Below are positions 1-8,092 of a stretch of DNA of 64,000 bases, piece by piece. The translations under genes and the position numbers were made by a program. Position 1 is the first letter of the stretch; each line of letters starts with the position of its first letter. Origin of the DNA: an uncultured Actinomycetes bacterium (lineage in GTDB: Bacteria > Actinomycetota > Actinomycetes > Nanopelagicales > Nanopelagicaceae); the NCBI GenBank assembly GCA_903850565.1, contig CAINLV010000029.1:124001-188000 (forward strand). Reading direction: 5' to 3'. The notes beneath the pieces were generated by a model. It was given only the letters and a program-made list of their open reading frames with translations. It had not been told where the DNA came from and made no database searches.

Positions 1-136
1 CGACTGCTTTTTCGGTTTCAACTTCGGCAATGGGTTGACCTGTCGCAAAAGTTGAACCTTCTTCAACTAGCCACTTCGAAATAATCGCTTCAGTTGCGTT
101 GGCAAGCACTTCGGGCATTCTCATAATGGTGGCCAT
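1..136 (-). CDS. 2-oxo acid dehydrogenase E2 (lipoyl acyltransferase), N-terminal part only
   Basis: The first 45 residues of an E2 component are visible; the rest lies beyond the window edge. The fragment is a biotinyl/lipoyl domain: it begins MATIMRMPEV and ends ETEKAV, where Lys43 is the expected lipoylation site. E2 carries the acyl group from E1 to CoA. Its ATG (134-136) overlaps the stop of the upstream E1 gene by one base (TAATG), so the two are translationally coupled and belong to one complex. The domain type is certain from the motif; the acyl specificity is not visible. Confidence 0.85.
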   Translation of the reverse strand, partial: MATIMRMPEVLANATEAIISKWLVEEGSTFATGQPIAEVETEKAV

Positions 137-2325
137 TATTTGGCACCGCCAAATCCGGCACGAATCGCTTCAAGTCCAAAAACGACTTCCTCAACACCGG
201 CGATCGCCGCACGTTCTAGAACTTTAGAAATGCTGGGAGATGCTTCTCCTCCAGTTACGCGGCCAATTGGTTGATCTAACCAATCAAAATATCTTCTCTG
301 GATTTCATCGGCCAACCAAGCGCCGTAAGAAGTTCCTCGGGCACCTTGCTCGACGATTAAGACATTGTTGGTCTTTTTAATGCTTGCGCCGATGGTTTCC
401 CAATCCAGGCTGGCACGATCTAGCCAGCGCAAATCGATAACTTCAGCATCAACACCACTGAGTTCGGTCGCGGTTAATGAGTGCTTCACCATGGATAAAT
501 AAGTCAGCACCGTTACTTCAGTACCCGCACGACGAACATTGGCCTTTCCAAAGGCGATTTGATAATCCAAATCTGTTTCCGGAATTTCACCAACATCGCC
601 ATATAAATCAACATGTTCCAGAACCAAGACTGGATCCTCCAGTTGCAGCGCTGCATTCATCAAACCAATGTAATCCGCTGGTGTTGAAGCCGCGACGATT
701 CGCCATCCTGGGTTTGTAGCAAAGATTCCAGCTGGATCCATCAAGTGCTGGGAACCATATCCGCTACCCATAGCAACCTTAGTTCGAAGCACTAGGGGAA
801 CTGGATTCTTTCCACCAAACATGTGGCGAGCTTTGCCAATTTGATTGAAAACTTGGTCAGCCGCGACCCACATGAAATCTGGATACATAAATTCAACTAC
901 CGGATGGAAGCGACCATCTAGAGCCATTCCCCCACCTAAGCCCATAAATGCATTTTCACTAATAGGTGTTCCAAGAATTCGATTCGGATACTTCTTGGAA
1001 AGCCCTTTAGTGGCACCGTTGGTACCGCCATTTAGTCGATGGATATCTTCGCCCAAAATGATGATTCGTTCATCTTCTTCCATGCGACGATCCAAAACAC
1101 TTGCTACCGCATCGACAAATTTAGAACTCTTTGTTGCACCAGAATATTGTGAAGGTTCTAAGGTGCGAACGCCGTTGAGTTCGCTGGCATCGCCTCGAAT
1201 TCCAAAGTCAACGAATTTAACATCAGGCCACAAACCTGGTCGGATTCTTCGCTTTCCTGGCAAATCTGGATTTGCTTCCATGAGTTCGGCAATTGCAATT
1301 TTGTTTGCCGTTACCGCTTGTTCTCGGACCGAATCCACTCCAGCTTGATCGATCAAACCCAAGGCAATCATTTCTGTTGCTACACGAAGCAGTGGATCTC
1401 GTTCGCGCCATTGTGCTTCTTCTTCTTTGGTGCGGTATCCAAATGCACTTCCTGGAAATGGTCCATTTTGATGGAAGAAGCGGTAGACCTGGGCCTCGAT
1501 CACGGTTGGCCCGCCTCCAGATCTCATCCGCTCTTCCGCTGCCTTCATCGCTAAATGAACGGCAAGTGGGTCCATTCCATCAACACGCCACGATGGAATA
1601 CCAAAACCTAAACCCCTGGCCGAAAGCCGATGTTCACCGGTTACTTCATCGACGTGGGTTGAGACCGCATACATATTATTTTCAATGAAAAAGCAGAGTG
1701 GCAACTTCCAGGCAGAAGCTAAATTCATGCTCTCCAATACTGAACCAATATTGACTGCGCCATCCCCAAAATAAGTAACTGTGACGTTTTGAGTTCCTGA
1801 ATGTTTTTGTGCCCAAGCATTTCCAGCCGCTAGCGGTACTCCGCCTCCGACGATGGCATTTGTACCAAGCGCACCCGCCTCAAAATATTGAAGGTGCATG
1901 GAACCACCCCGGCCGGCGCAATAACCTTGGGCTAAACCTAAAATTTCCGCATGCGTTTTCTGCAGAACTTCTTGCAATTCTTTCGAAACTAAGTTCGCCA
2001 AATCTAATTTTCCAGCAGAGACATGGTTAATCACCTTCGCTAAAAATTGGTGATGTCCTCTATGGGTCCCATTGACGCCATCTGCAGTAGATAGACCAAC
2101 AATTGATCCGACCGCGCCACCTTCTTGACCGATGCTGCTATGCGCCGGACCGTGAACCAAACCTTCTGCGGCAAGTTCCAAGACCGCTTCTTCGAAGGCT
2201 CGGATTAAATGCATCTGCCCCAACATCGTGGCCAATAGGGCTGGGTCTGCATCTTTCCAATCTTGCGGAGTGCTTCGAAGTTCAACCCATGGCTCGCTAG
2301 GGGCTAGGGGAATTATTTGCGTCAT
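136..2325 (-). CDS. Fused alpha-beta E1 component of a 2-oxo acid / acetoin-type dehydrogenase
   Basis: This is a 729-residue, thiamine-diphosphate-dependent E1 in which the alpha and beta subunits are joined. Residues 25-360 are the alpha part, with the TPP motif GDG at 187-189 and NN at 216-217, and a THRGH segment near 87. Residues 395-729 are the transketolase-like beta part (ILGEDI near its start). E1 decarboxylates a 2-oxo acid, or cleaves an alpha-hydroxyketone in acetoin-dehydrogenase relatives, and passes the acyl unit to the lipoyl E2 that follows. The alpha half resembles AcoA-type E1 more than classical AceE. A GAGGAG ribosome site precedes the ATG. It is divergent from the VOC gene across a region holding two matching palindromes. 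Pyruvate, branched-chain 2-oxo acids or acetoin-like ketones all remain possible substrates. Confidence 0.85.
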   Translation of the reverse strand: MTQIIPLAPSEPWVELRSTPQDWKDADPALLATMLGQMHLIRAFEEAVLELAAEGLVHGPAHSSIGQEGGAVGSIVGLSTADGVNGTHRGHHQFLAKVINHVSAGKLDLANLVSKELQEVLQKTHAEILGLAQGYCAGRGGSMHLQYFEAGALGTNAIVGGGVPLAAGNAWAQKHSGTQNVTVTYFGDGAVNIGSVLESMNLASAWKLPLCFFIENNMYAVSTHVDEVTGEHRLSARGLGFGIPSWRVDGMDPLAVHLAMKAAEERMRSGGGPTVIEAQVYRFFHQNGPFPGSAFGYRTKEEEAQWRERDPLLRVATEMIALGLIDQAGVDSVREQAVTANKIAIAELMEANPDLPGKRRIRPGLWPDVKFVDFGIRGDASELNGVRTLEPSQYSGATKSSKFVDAVASVLDRRMEEDERIIILGEDIHRLNGGTNGATKGLSKKYPNRILGTPISENAFMGLGGGMALDGRFHPVVEFMYPDFMWVAADQVFNQIGKARHMFGGKNPVPLVLRTKVAMGSGYGSQHLMDPAGIFATNPGWRIVAASTPADYIGLMNAALQLEDPVLVLEHVDLYGDVGEIPETDLDYQIAFGKANVRRAGTEVTVLTYLSMVKHSLTATELSGVDAEVIDLRWLDRASLDWETIGASIKKTNNVLIVEQGARGTSYGAWLADEIQRRYFDWLDQPIGRVTGGEASPSISKVLERAAIAGVEEVVFGLEAIRAGFGGAK

Positions 2326-2371
2326 CGTGGACTCCTCATTGAGATCTGGCTTGCACCGAACTGTAACGGTG

Positions 2372-2385
2372 GATTGAGTCCAATC
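2372..2385. promoter_or_regulatory. Operator-like palindrome 1 (GATTG-N4-CAATC)
   Basis: GATTGAGTCCAATC sits in the 5' region of the E1 gene. It shares arms (GATTG / CAATC) and a 4-base spacer with a second site 62 bp away. A dimeric regulator, possibly the nearby GntR protein, is the inferred ligand. Confidence 0.5.
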
Positions 2386-2433
2386 ACAAGATTATTTCCG
2401 ATATTTTCGCCATTTTCACCCAAAATTACCTAT

Positions 2434-2447
2434 GATTGGATCCAATC
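2434..2447. promoter_or_regulatory. Operator-like palindrome 2 (GATTG-N4-CAATC)
   Basis: GATTGGATCCAATC lies inside a perfect 16-bp palindrome (2433-2448) that abuts the ribosome site of the VOC gene. Binding here would block the VOC gene, and with site 1 could control both divergent units. The centre-to-centre distance of 62 bp is about six helical turns, which suits two dimers on one face of the DNA. Confidence 0.55.
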
Positions 2448-2461
2448 AAGGGAGGATCAAA

Positions 2462-2992
2462 ATGTCCACAGGGCTTCCAGGGCTACGGGGAACTGAGCAT
2501 ATTGGCTTCACCGTTCCCGATTTAGAGCAGGCAGAGCGCTTCTTCGTCGATGTTATTGGCTGCGAAAAGGTCTACACCTTGGGACCATTCGTCCGCGATG
2601 ACGACTGGATGCTAGAACACATGAACAATCACCCGCGGACAATCATGCGGGAATTGCGCTTCTTCCGCTGCAAGTTCGGCCCCAATTTTGAAATCTTTCA
2701 ATATGAATCATTCGGTGAACCAGCGCCACAACCGAAGAACAGTGACATCGGCGGGCACCATCTTGGTTTCTATGTCGATGATATGGATCTTGCTGTTGAA
2801 TACTTGTTGAGCAAAGGTGTTCAGGTCTTGGGTGAACCTACATTTAGCCGCAATGCAAGTGAAGGACAGCGTTGGGTCTATTTCTTAACTCCCTGGGGAA
2901 TGCAATTAGAACTTGTCAGTTTCCCAAATGGTAAAGCCTATGAAAAGGATTCTCCTATCCTGCTCTGGCATCCTGCCTTCCCGGAAAAGTAA
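2462..2992 (+). CDS. VOC (glyoxalase/dioxygenase) family protein
   Basis: This 176-residue protein has the two beta-alpha-beta-beta-beta modules of the vicinal oxygen chelate fold. The first begins TEHIGFTVPDLEQAERFF and the second GGHHLGFYVDDMD; it ends with a QLELV strand. The His and Glu residues of these segments are the usual metal ligands. Family members act as glyoxalases, epimerases, extradiol dioxygenases or lyases. The ATG at 2462 follows GGGAGG; an upstream in-frame ATG at 2432 has no ribosome site and overlaps the palindrome. It lies upstream of the GntR gene with a 34-nt gap and probably shares its transcript. The substrate is unknown; the setting suggests a role in the E1/E2 pathway. 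Confidence 0.8.
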   Translation: MSTGLPGLRGTEHIGFTVPDLEQAERFFVDVIGCEKVYTLGPFVRDDDWMLEHMNNHPRTIMRELRFFRCKFGPNFEIFQYESFGEPAPQPKNSDIGGHHLGFYVDDMDLAVEYLLSKGVQVLGEPTFSRNASEGQRWVYFLTPWGMQLELVSFPNGKAYEKDSPILLWHPAFPEK

Positions 2993-3026
2993 TTAAGTAA
3001 GCACTTAAGAAGTAGGAAGGCTTTTC

Positions 3027-3698
3027 ATGTCAGTCAGCTCTGAGAACGATCAAGCAACGAGTCATCGGATAGCTGCGTTGCTGCGCGAAGAAATTCTCAG
3101 TGGGCAATACCCACCTGGTGCCAGAATTCGCCAAGAAGATATTGCCGAACAATTCGGTGCCAGCCGATCGCCGGTCAGGGAGGCGCTTCGAATGTTGCAT
3201 GCAGATGGTTTAGTTAATTTGGTTGCGCATACCGGTGCTTGGATTGCCGAACTAAGTCTGACGGAGTGCGAAGAGATGTATCAAATTCGGGAACGCATTG
3301 AACCCCTGCTCTTGCGCATGAGTATTCCGCAACTTTCACCCCAGCAGATTTTTCAACTTGAAGCAATCATCGCCAAGTTAGAGAAAAATAAGGATGTGGA
3401 AGTCTTCCTAAAACTAGACCGGGAATTCCATTTACTTACTTATGCTGGTGCCAACACGGCCCTTCTCAATGAGATGGTCCAACGACTGTGGAACACCACT
3501 CAACATTATCGAAGGGCCTACACAAAACTATTAGCCGGTGAGGGTTTTACACCTGCGCACTACGAACACCATCTCTTGCTTTCGGCCATAAAGAAAGCAG
3601 ATTTAGAAGATGCCGAAAGAATTCTCTATGGCCACATCCGAAGGACTCGCTTAGAACTAAGCCAGCACCCCGATGTATTTAAACGACAAAATCAATAG
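3027..3698 (+). CDS. GntR-family (FadR/FCD subfamily) transcriptional regulator
   Basis: This 223-residue protein has an N-terminal winged helix (about residues 10-78, with GQYPPGARIRQEDIAEQFG and SRSPVREALRML) and an all-helical FCD ligand-binding domain (about 90-215). The FCD part shows the Asp/His pattern of metal-binding members (LDREFH near 130, EHH near 173, GHIRRT near 198). Such regulators usually sense an organic acid of the pathway they control. AGGAAGG precedes the ATG. The gene is the obvious candidate to bind the paired GATTG-N4-CAATC sites upstream of the VOC gene; that link is inference. Its last 20 bases overlap the convergent Dabb gene. Confidence 0.9.
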   Translation: MSVSSENDQATSHRIAALLREEILSGQYPPGARIRQEDIAEQFGASRSPVREALRMLHADGLVNLVAHTGAWIAELSLTECEEMYQIRERIEPLLLRMSIPQLSPQQIFQLEAIIAKLEKNKDVEVFLKLDREFHLLTYAGANTALLNEMVQRLWNTTQHYRRAYTKLLAGEGFTPAHYEHHLLLSAIKKADLEDAERILYGHIRRTRLELSQHPDVFKRQNQ

Positions 3699-3978
3699 CA
3701 ACTCGATCGGTGATGTAATCGGCGACCCACTTTACAAATTCTTGATGTAACGGATGAACTTGGTAAGCATCCAATGCCTCTTGTGATTCGTAATCGCCAA
3801 CAAGCACAACCTCCCAATGGAAATCAACCAATCCCATACCGCGATAAACATCGAGGCTTTTGATGCCCTCATGTGCGACGGTTAGCGCTTCCAATTTGCT
3901 TTTGATATTTTGAAAATCAGCTTCGATGACATTTTCTTCACTTGCCTTCAACTTAAAAACAACAATATGTCGAATCAT
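3679..3978 (-). CDS. Dabb-domain (dimeric alpha/beta barrel) protein
   Basis: This 99-residue protein begins MIRHIVVFKLK and continues through a single ferredoxin-like alpha/beta barrel, with H-P-L-H near residue 77. This is the Dabb/stress-responsive A-B barrel family. Members dimerise; some are small enzymes of aromatic or aldehyde metabolism, most have no known role. GGGAG lies before the ATG. It is convergent with the GntR gene and overlaps its 3' end by 20 bp, leaving no room for a separate terminator. It may serve the surrounding catabolic cluster. Confidence 0.8.
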   Translation of the reverse strand: MIRHIVVFKLKASEENVIEADFQNIKSKLEALTVAHEGIKSLDVYRGMGLVDFHWEVVLVGDYESQEALDAYQVHPLHQEFVKWVADYITDRVAIDFVV

Positions 3979-4024
3979 CTTAAGTATCTCCCTTGGTTCG
4001 TAGATTTATATTATCGTTGATGTT

Positions 4025-5047
4025 ATGACTTCTAGAAGAATTGCAGTTTTAGGTACTGGCGCCAATGGTGCTTCCATCGGTGCTGATCTAACCCGTGCCG
4101 GAGAAGATGTGGTCTTCATCGAGCAGTGGCCCTCACATGTGGAAGCCATGAGAGCAAATGGTGTTGTTATCAATACTCCCGAGGAAAGCCTTCGAACTCA
4201 AGTAAATACCTTGCATTTATGCGAAGTTGCTACCCTGCGAAAGAAGTTTGATGTGGTCTTAATGTTAATGAAGGCCTACGACTCTAAATGGGCGGCGCAA
4301 TTTATCGAACCCCATCTCAAGCAGGATGGATTGCTCGTTGGGGTTCAAAATGGCATGAGCATCGACCCGATTACTGATGTGGTTGGAGTCGAGCGGACCT
4401 TGGGGTGCGTTATTGAAATTACTTCGGCGATGTTTGAACCGGGGGTTGTCGAACGCCATTCCAATCATTCTCGTTCGTGGTTTGCAGTCGGAAGCTTGGA
4501 TCAGAGCACGATTGGGCGCGAAGAGGAGGTTGCCTCGTTACTGCGCCACAGCGGTACCGTCGAGGTAGTTGACGACATTCGCGCTACGAAATGGATGAAA
4601 CTTGTGAGCAACGCAACCACTTTGGTACCTACCGCAATCCTGGGACTACCGATGCGAGAAGCTATCCAGATTCCGCAGATGCGCGCCTTCATGTTGGCAT
4701 GTGGCGAAGAAGCACTTTCCGCTTCACTCTTGAGTGGGAATGCGATTCTGCCGATCTTTGGTTTGACCGCTTCAGATGTCGCGGATCGATCGCAAGTGGT
4801 GGAAAAGTTCTTAACCACCCTAATGAGCGGCTTTGTTCTTCCGGCTTCTACAACCACAATTCTTCAGGATTGGCAGAAATCCAGACATAGCGAAGTTAAT
4901 GAGATAAATGGATTAGTTGCTCAAACCCTTCAATCTTTTTCACAACCATCCCCGGCCAACTCACGAGTTATTGAGCTGGCTCAAAGAATCGAAAATGGCG
5001 ATTTAATGCCATCGATTGAAAATCTTGATTTACTTCTTTCGGTTTAA
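4025..5047 (+). CDS. Ketopantoate reductase family (PanE/ApbA-like) oxidoreductase
   Basis: This 340-residue protein starts with a Rossmann motif (VLGTGANGASIGADL) and a following acidic strand end, then carries the helical C-terminal domain of the ketopantoate-reductase family (ATKWMKLVSNATT near 190, the conserved Lys/Asn region). PanE reduces 2-dehydropantoate with NADPH, but many PanE-like proteins in catabolic clusters reduce or oxidise other 2-oxo/2-hydroxy acids, which I think is more likely here. There is no good ribosome site; TATTAT at 4009-4014, 10 nt before the ATG, suggests a nearly leaderless transcript. Its stop overlaps the convergent SDR gene by 4 bp. Confidence 0.8.
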   Translation: MTSRRIAVLGTGANGASIGADLTRAGEDVVFIEQWPSHVEAMRANGVVINTPEESLRTQVNTLHLCEVATLRKKFDVVLMLMKAYDSKWAAQFIEPHLKQDGLLVGVQNGMSIDPITDVVGVERTLGCVIEITSAMFEPGVVERHSNHSRSWFAVGSLDQSTIGREEEVASLLRHSGTVEVVDDIRATKWMKLVSNATTLVPTAILGLPMREAIQIPQMRAFMLACGEEALSASLLSGNAILPIFGLTASDVADRSQVVEKFLTTLMSGFVLPASTTTILQDWQKSRHSEVNEINGLVAQTLQSFSQPSPANSRVIELAQRIENGDLMPSIENLDLLLSV

Positions 5048-6105
5048 GGAATTATCTTTTCAGCTCTAAGACGGTCGAAGAGATCCGTAAACGAATCAGG
5101 AGTTACTTGCACTTCACGGAAGCCAGCTTTGCGGCTCTTTCCCATATCGGCAAAGGTTTCCACTTGTCGTCCTAAATCGGCATCGCTATGCCACCATGAT
5201 GCGATCTCGGATGCTTTGTATAGAGCAAGGTTGTATTTGGCAACCATGCCCGCCCAAATTTCATCTGCATCACTCATCCGCGGTTCTAATGGTTGCATCT
5301 GACTTGGATAACCCGGATCTTCGAGTTCAAAGTACTCCGCCAGCAACTTCCAGAGTTGCCGCCAACGAAATACATCGCCATTTACAGTGTTAAATGCTTG
5401 ATTTTTCCCAGCTGGATCCGTGGCCGACCAGACTGCGTGCCGAGCCAAAATTCTGGCATCGGTAACATCGGTAACGCCGTTGTACTGCTCAGTTGAGCCA
5501 GGGAAAATAAAAGGTCGACCAGTTTCTTTGCAGATGCTGGCATAGACCGACAAGGTCACGCCCATATTCATCGCATTTCCAAGCGCCCACCCGATCATTG
5601 TGTGCGGTCGATGCACTGACCATGAATATCCTTGTTCGGCTGCTGCTTTGAAGAGAATATCTTCTTGGGTGTAATAGAAGTTCTCAATCGGCAATCGAGC
5701 TTGGCTCTCTTTAAATGGTGTCTCCATTGGAGTAGCCGCATAAGATTCAAATGGTCCGAGGTAATGTTTCAACCCCGTGATCAAAACTGCATGTTCCATG
5801 CTCTTCGTCACCTTTAGCGCATCCACAGTGTTCTGGAGCATGGCGCCATTTACCCTAATGTTTTCGGCTTCGGTTTCTTGACGAGACCAGGTACAGAAAA
5901 ATAAATGGGTGATATCGAGTCCGGCAATTGCCGAACTAATGCTTGCAGGATCCAAAACATCGCCATAGATATGGTGAACTCCTGGAATGGTGATGCCCGG
6001 TTTTCTGGTCAACCCGTGAACGGTAAATCCAGCTTCGAGTAATTCGTGGGCGATGTTATTGCCCGCAATTCCAGTAACGCCGATGATGAGGGCTTCTTTA
6101 GCCAT
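5044..6105 (-). CDS. PRISE-type SDR (progesterone 5-beta-reductase / iridoid synthase-like)
   Basis: This 353-residue extended SDR begins MAKEALIIGVTGIAGNN, with the nucleotide-binding glycine motif. It carries the hallmarks of the plant PRISE family: FCTWSRQ, GLKHYLGPFE with the catalytic Lys, and FYYTQED with the catalytic Tyr, followed by WSVHRPHTMIGWA. PRISE enzymes reduce activated C=C bonds of enones with NADPH. Bacterial relatives are often annotated only as SDR oxidoreductases. The ATG at 6105 follows GGGGAG; the in-frame start at 6150 adds 15 residues and lacks a ribosome site. It is convergent with the ketopantoate-reductase-like gene and divergent from the next SDR gene. The substrate is unknown. 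Confidence 0.8.
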   Translation of the reverse strand: MAKEALIIGVTGIAGNNIAHELLEAGFTVHGLTRKPGITIPGVHHIYGDVLDPASISSAIAGLDITHLFFCTWSRQETEAENIRVNGAMLQNTVDALKVTKSMEHAVLITGLKHYLGPFESYAATPMETPFKESQARLPIENFYYTQEDILFKAAAEQGYSWSVHRPHTMIGWALGNAMNMGVTLSVYASICKETGRPFIFPGSTEQYNGVTDVTDARILARHAVWSATDPAGKNQAFNTVNGDVFRWRQLWKLLAEYFELEDPGYPSQMQPLEPRMSDADEIWAGMVAKYNLALYKASEIASWWHSDADLGRQVETFADMGKSRKAGFREVQVTPDSFTDLFDRLRAEKIIP

Positions 6106-6284
6106 AATCTCCCCTACTTTTCCATTATTTTGCTGCTCCAGGAGCGGCATATCTAGAGATGATGTTATGTGAGACTATACACAAACACAAGATCTACCCC
6201 TTTTTCTCTGAAAATTGTTCATTACTGCTTGACGCCCCTCGGCCACGGTGATTTAATCATCAGTAGATTCAATGGGAGGTCAAA

Positions 6285-7067
6285 ATGGGCAGTGTTGCCG
6301 GAAAACGGATCGTGGTCACTGGTTCTGGAAGTGGAATCGGGCGTGCCTTTGTCACCGCCTTTGCCGCCGAAGGTGCCCAAGTTGGCGTTATGGATCTCAA
6401 TCTCAAGGCTGCGCAGGCGGTCGTTGCCGAAATTACCCAAGCTGGAGGTTCGGCCATAGCTCTGGCCGGGGATGTCTCCAAGCGAGATCAAGTCCGCGAA
6501 GCCTTGCGCCTCTTTGTCGATTGGGCCGGAGGGCTGGACGTCATCTTCAATAATGCCGGCTTTAACAAGCCGATGCCCCTTTTGGAAGTAACGGAAGAGA
6601 ACTGGAATGCCATTATGAGCGTCAATGGCCTAGGCGTACTCATCTGCACCCAAGAGGCAGCCAAATATATGATCGCGCAAATAAGCGGAAAAATCATCAA
6701 TACCGCATCAATCGCGGGGCGTCAGGGCTACCCCGCATTCACGCCTTATTGCGCTAGCAAGTTCGCGGTAAACGCCATCACCCAAGCAACTGCCAGAGAA
6801 CTAGCTCAATACAACATCACTTGTAACTCTTTCGCTCCCGGCGTTGTCGATACGCCGCTGTGGACTGGTTTAAACCAAGATCTTTATGACATGGGGCAGG
6901 CACAAGCACCCGATTCGGCGATGAACGAATTTGGCGCCGGAATTCTCAAAGGGCGGGCAGCTCAACCTGGAGATCTTGTTGGGATGGCGAAGTTCTTAGC
7001 CTCATCTGACTCGGATTACATGACCGGCCAAACCATCATGATCGATGGCGGAATGGTTCTGCTCTAA
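6285..7067 (+). CDS. Classical SDR dehydrogenase
   Basis: This 260-residue protein is a typical short-chain dehydrogenase. It has the GSGSGIG cofactor loop, an acidic residue after beta-2 (VMDLN, favouring NAD), NNAG near residue 90, and the catalytic Ser-Tyr-Lys in NTASIAG and YCASK. The C-terminus ends TGQTIMIDGGM. A strong GGGAGG lies before the ATG. It is the first gene of a same-strand run with two medium-chain dehydrogenases and a beta-hydroxyacid dehydrogenase, so oxidation of a polyol or hydroxyketone such as a butanediol or sugar alcohol is likely. The exact substrate cannot be told. Confidence 0.85.
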   Translation: MGSVAGKRIVVTGSGSGIGRAFVTAFAAEGAQVGVMDLNLKAAQAVVAEITQAGGSAIALAGDVSKRDQVREALRLFVDWAGGLDVIFNNAGFNKPMPLLEVTEENWNAIMSVNGLGVLICTQEAAKYMIAQISGKIINTASIAGRQGYPAFTPYCASKFAVNAITQATARELAQYNITCNSFAPGVVDTPLWTGLNQDLYDMGQAQAPDSAMNEFGAGILKGRAAQPGDLVGMAKFLASSDSDYMTGQTIMIDGGMVLL

Positions 7068-7114
7068 AACTCAAATTTTTATCCACCACATACAACGACC
7101 GAATGCGAGAGAAA

Positions 7115-8092
7115 ATGAAAGCCCTGCAGTTTATGAGCCCTGGATTAATGGCCGTCAATGAGATTGCTATTCCAAAAATTGCCGAAGATGAAGTTCTTCT
7201 GGCCAGCCGTTCTGTAGGAATTTGTCATTCTGACATCGAACTTCTCGAAGGTCGCTACATCATTCCATTTCAATATCCAGTTATTCCTGGTCACGAATGG
7301 TCTGGCGAAGTCATCGAAGTAGGTAGCAAAGTAAGCAAGCTCAAGGCAGGAGATCGAGTCGTCGGCGAATGCGTCATTGGCCAGGAACACTTTGGTTTCA
7401 GCATTAGTGGTGCCATGGCTGAATTCTTTATCGCTAAAGCCGATTGGCTACATAAGCTTCCGGAAAATGTTTCATATACTCAAGGTGCACTAGTGGAGCC
7501 ATTTAGTTGTGGCTATTACGCCACCGTTCGCGCCGACAATATGGATGCAAGCGACACCGTGATGGTTTTCGGCGCTGGACCAATTGGGTTGGGTGTTATT
7601 GCCGCATCAGCAGCAAAAGGCGCTCGCGTGATCGTCGCAGAGCCGTCACCAGCACGAGCAAAGATTGCTTTAGGTCTTGGAGCTGAAGTTATTGCAGATC
7701 CAACCAAGGCAGATTTTCTAGAGCAGGTTAATGAAATTACCAAGGGTGCTGGTGCCTCTGTTGTTATTGATGCCAGCGGAAAACCCCAAGCGATGGCGAG
7801 CACGTTAGAAGTTGCCGGATTCCGCGCACGATTAGTGATCATTGGTATCAGTGTCGGTGGCGAAGCCCCGGCAAAGATGGGCTTGATTCAATCAAAAGAA
7901 CTACAGATCCGCGGCATCATTGGGTCTCCAGGTGTCTGGCCCGAAACCATTCGATTCCTAGCTAAAACTGGCGTGGATCTCTCTTCGATCGTTACTTCTA
8001 CCTTTAATCTCGCCGAAGCCGATAAGGCTTATGACACGGTACTTAATGATAAGAGTCAGATCAAAGTTCACGTTACAAGCAGCGCCTCTTAA
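7115..8092 (+). CDS. Medium-chain alcohol dehydrogenase without the structural zinc loop
   Basis: This protein of about 325 residues is an MDR dehydrogenase: CHSDIELLEG and GHEWSGEV carry catalytic-zinc ligands and GAGPIGLG is the Rossmann loop. The segment after GDRV (GECVIGQEHFGFSISG) lacks the four cysteines that bind structural zinc in most zinc alcohol dehydrogenases. The ATG at 7115 gives the usual MKALQF start; another ATG lies 12 bases upstream and neither has a strong ribosome site. The stop overlaps the next start (TAATG), so it is coupled to the following butanediol-dehydrogenase-like gene. It probably oxidises a polyol or secondary alcohol. Confidence 0.85.
   Translation: MKALQFMSPGLMAVNEIAIPKIAEDEVLLASRSVGICHSDIELLEGRYIIPFQYPVIPGHEWSGEVIEVGSKVSKLKAGDRVVGECVIGQEHFGFSISGAMAEFFIAKADWLHKLPENVSYTQGALVEPFSCGYYATVRADNMDASDTVMVFGAGPIGLGVIAASAAKGARVIVAEPSPARAKIALGLGAEVIADPTKADFLEQVNEITKGAGASVVIDASGKPQAMASTLEVAGFRARLVIIGISVGGEAPAKMGLIQSKELQIRGIIGSPGVWPETIRFLAKTGVDLSSIVTSTFNLAEADKAYDTVLNDKSQIKVHVTSSAS

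Noticed and set aside
845-1348. 167-codon plus-strand frame inside the E1 gene
   Set aside because: It is antisense to well-conserved E1 coding sequence and has no family pattern.
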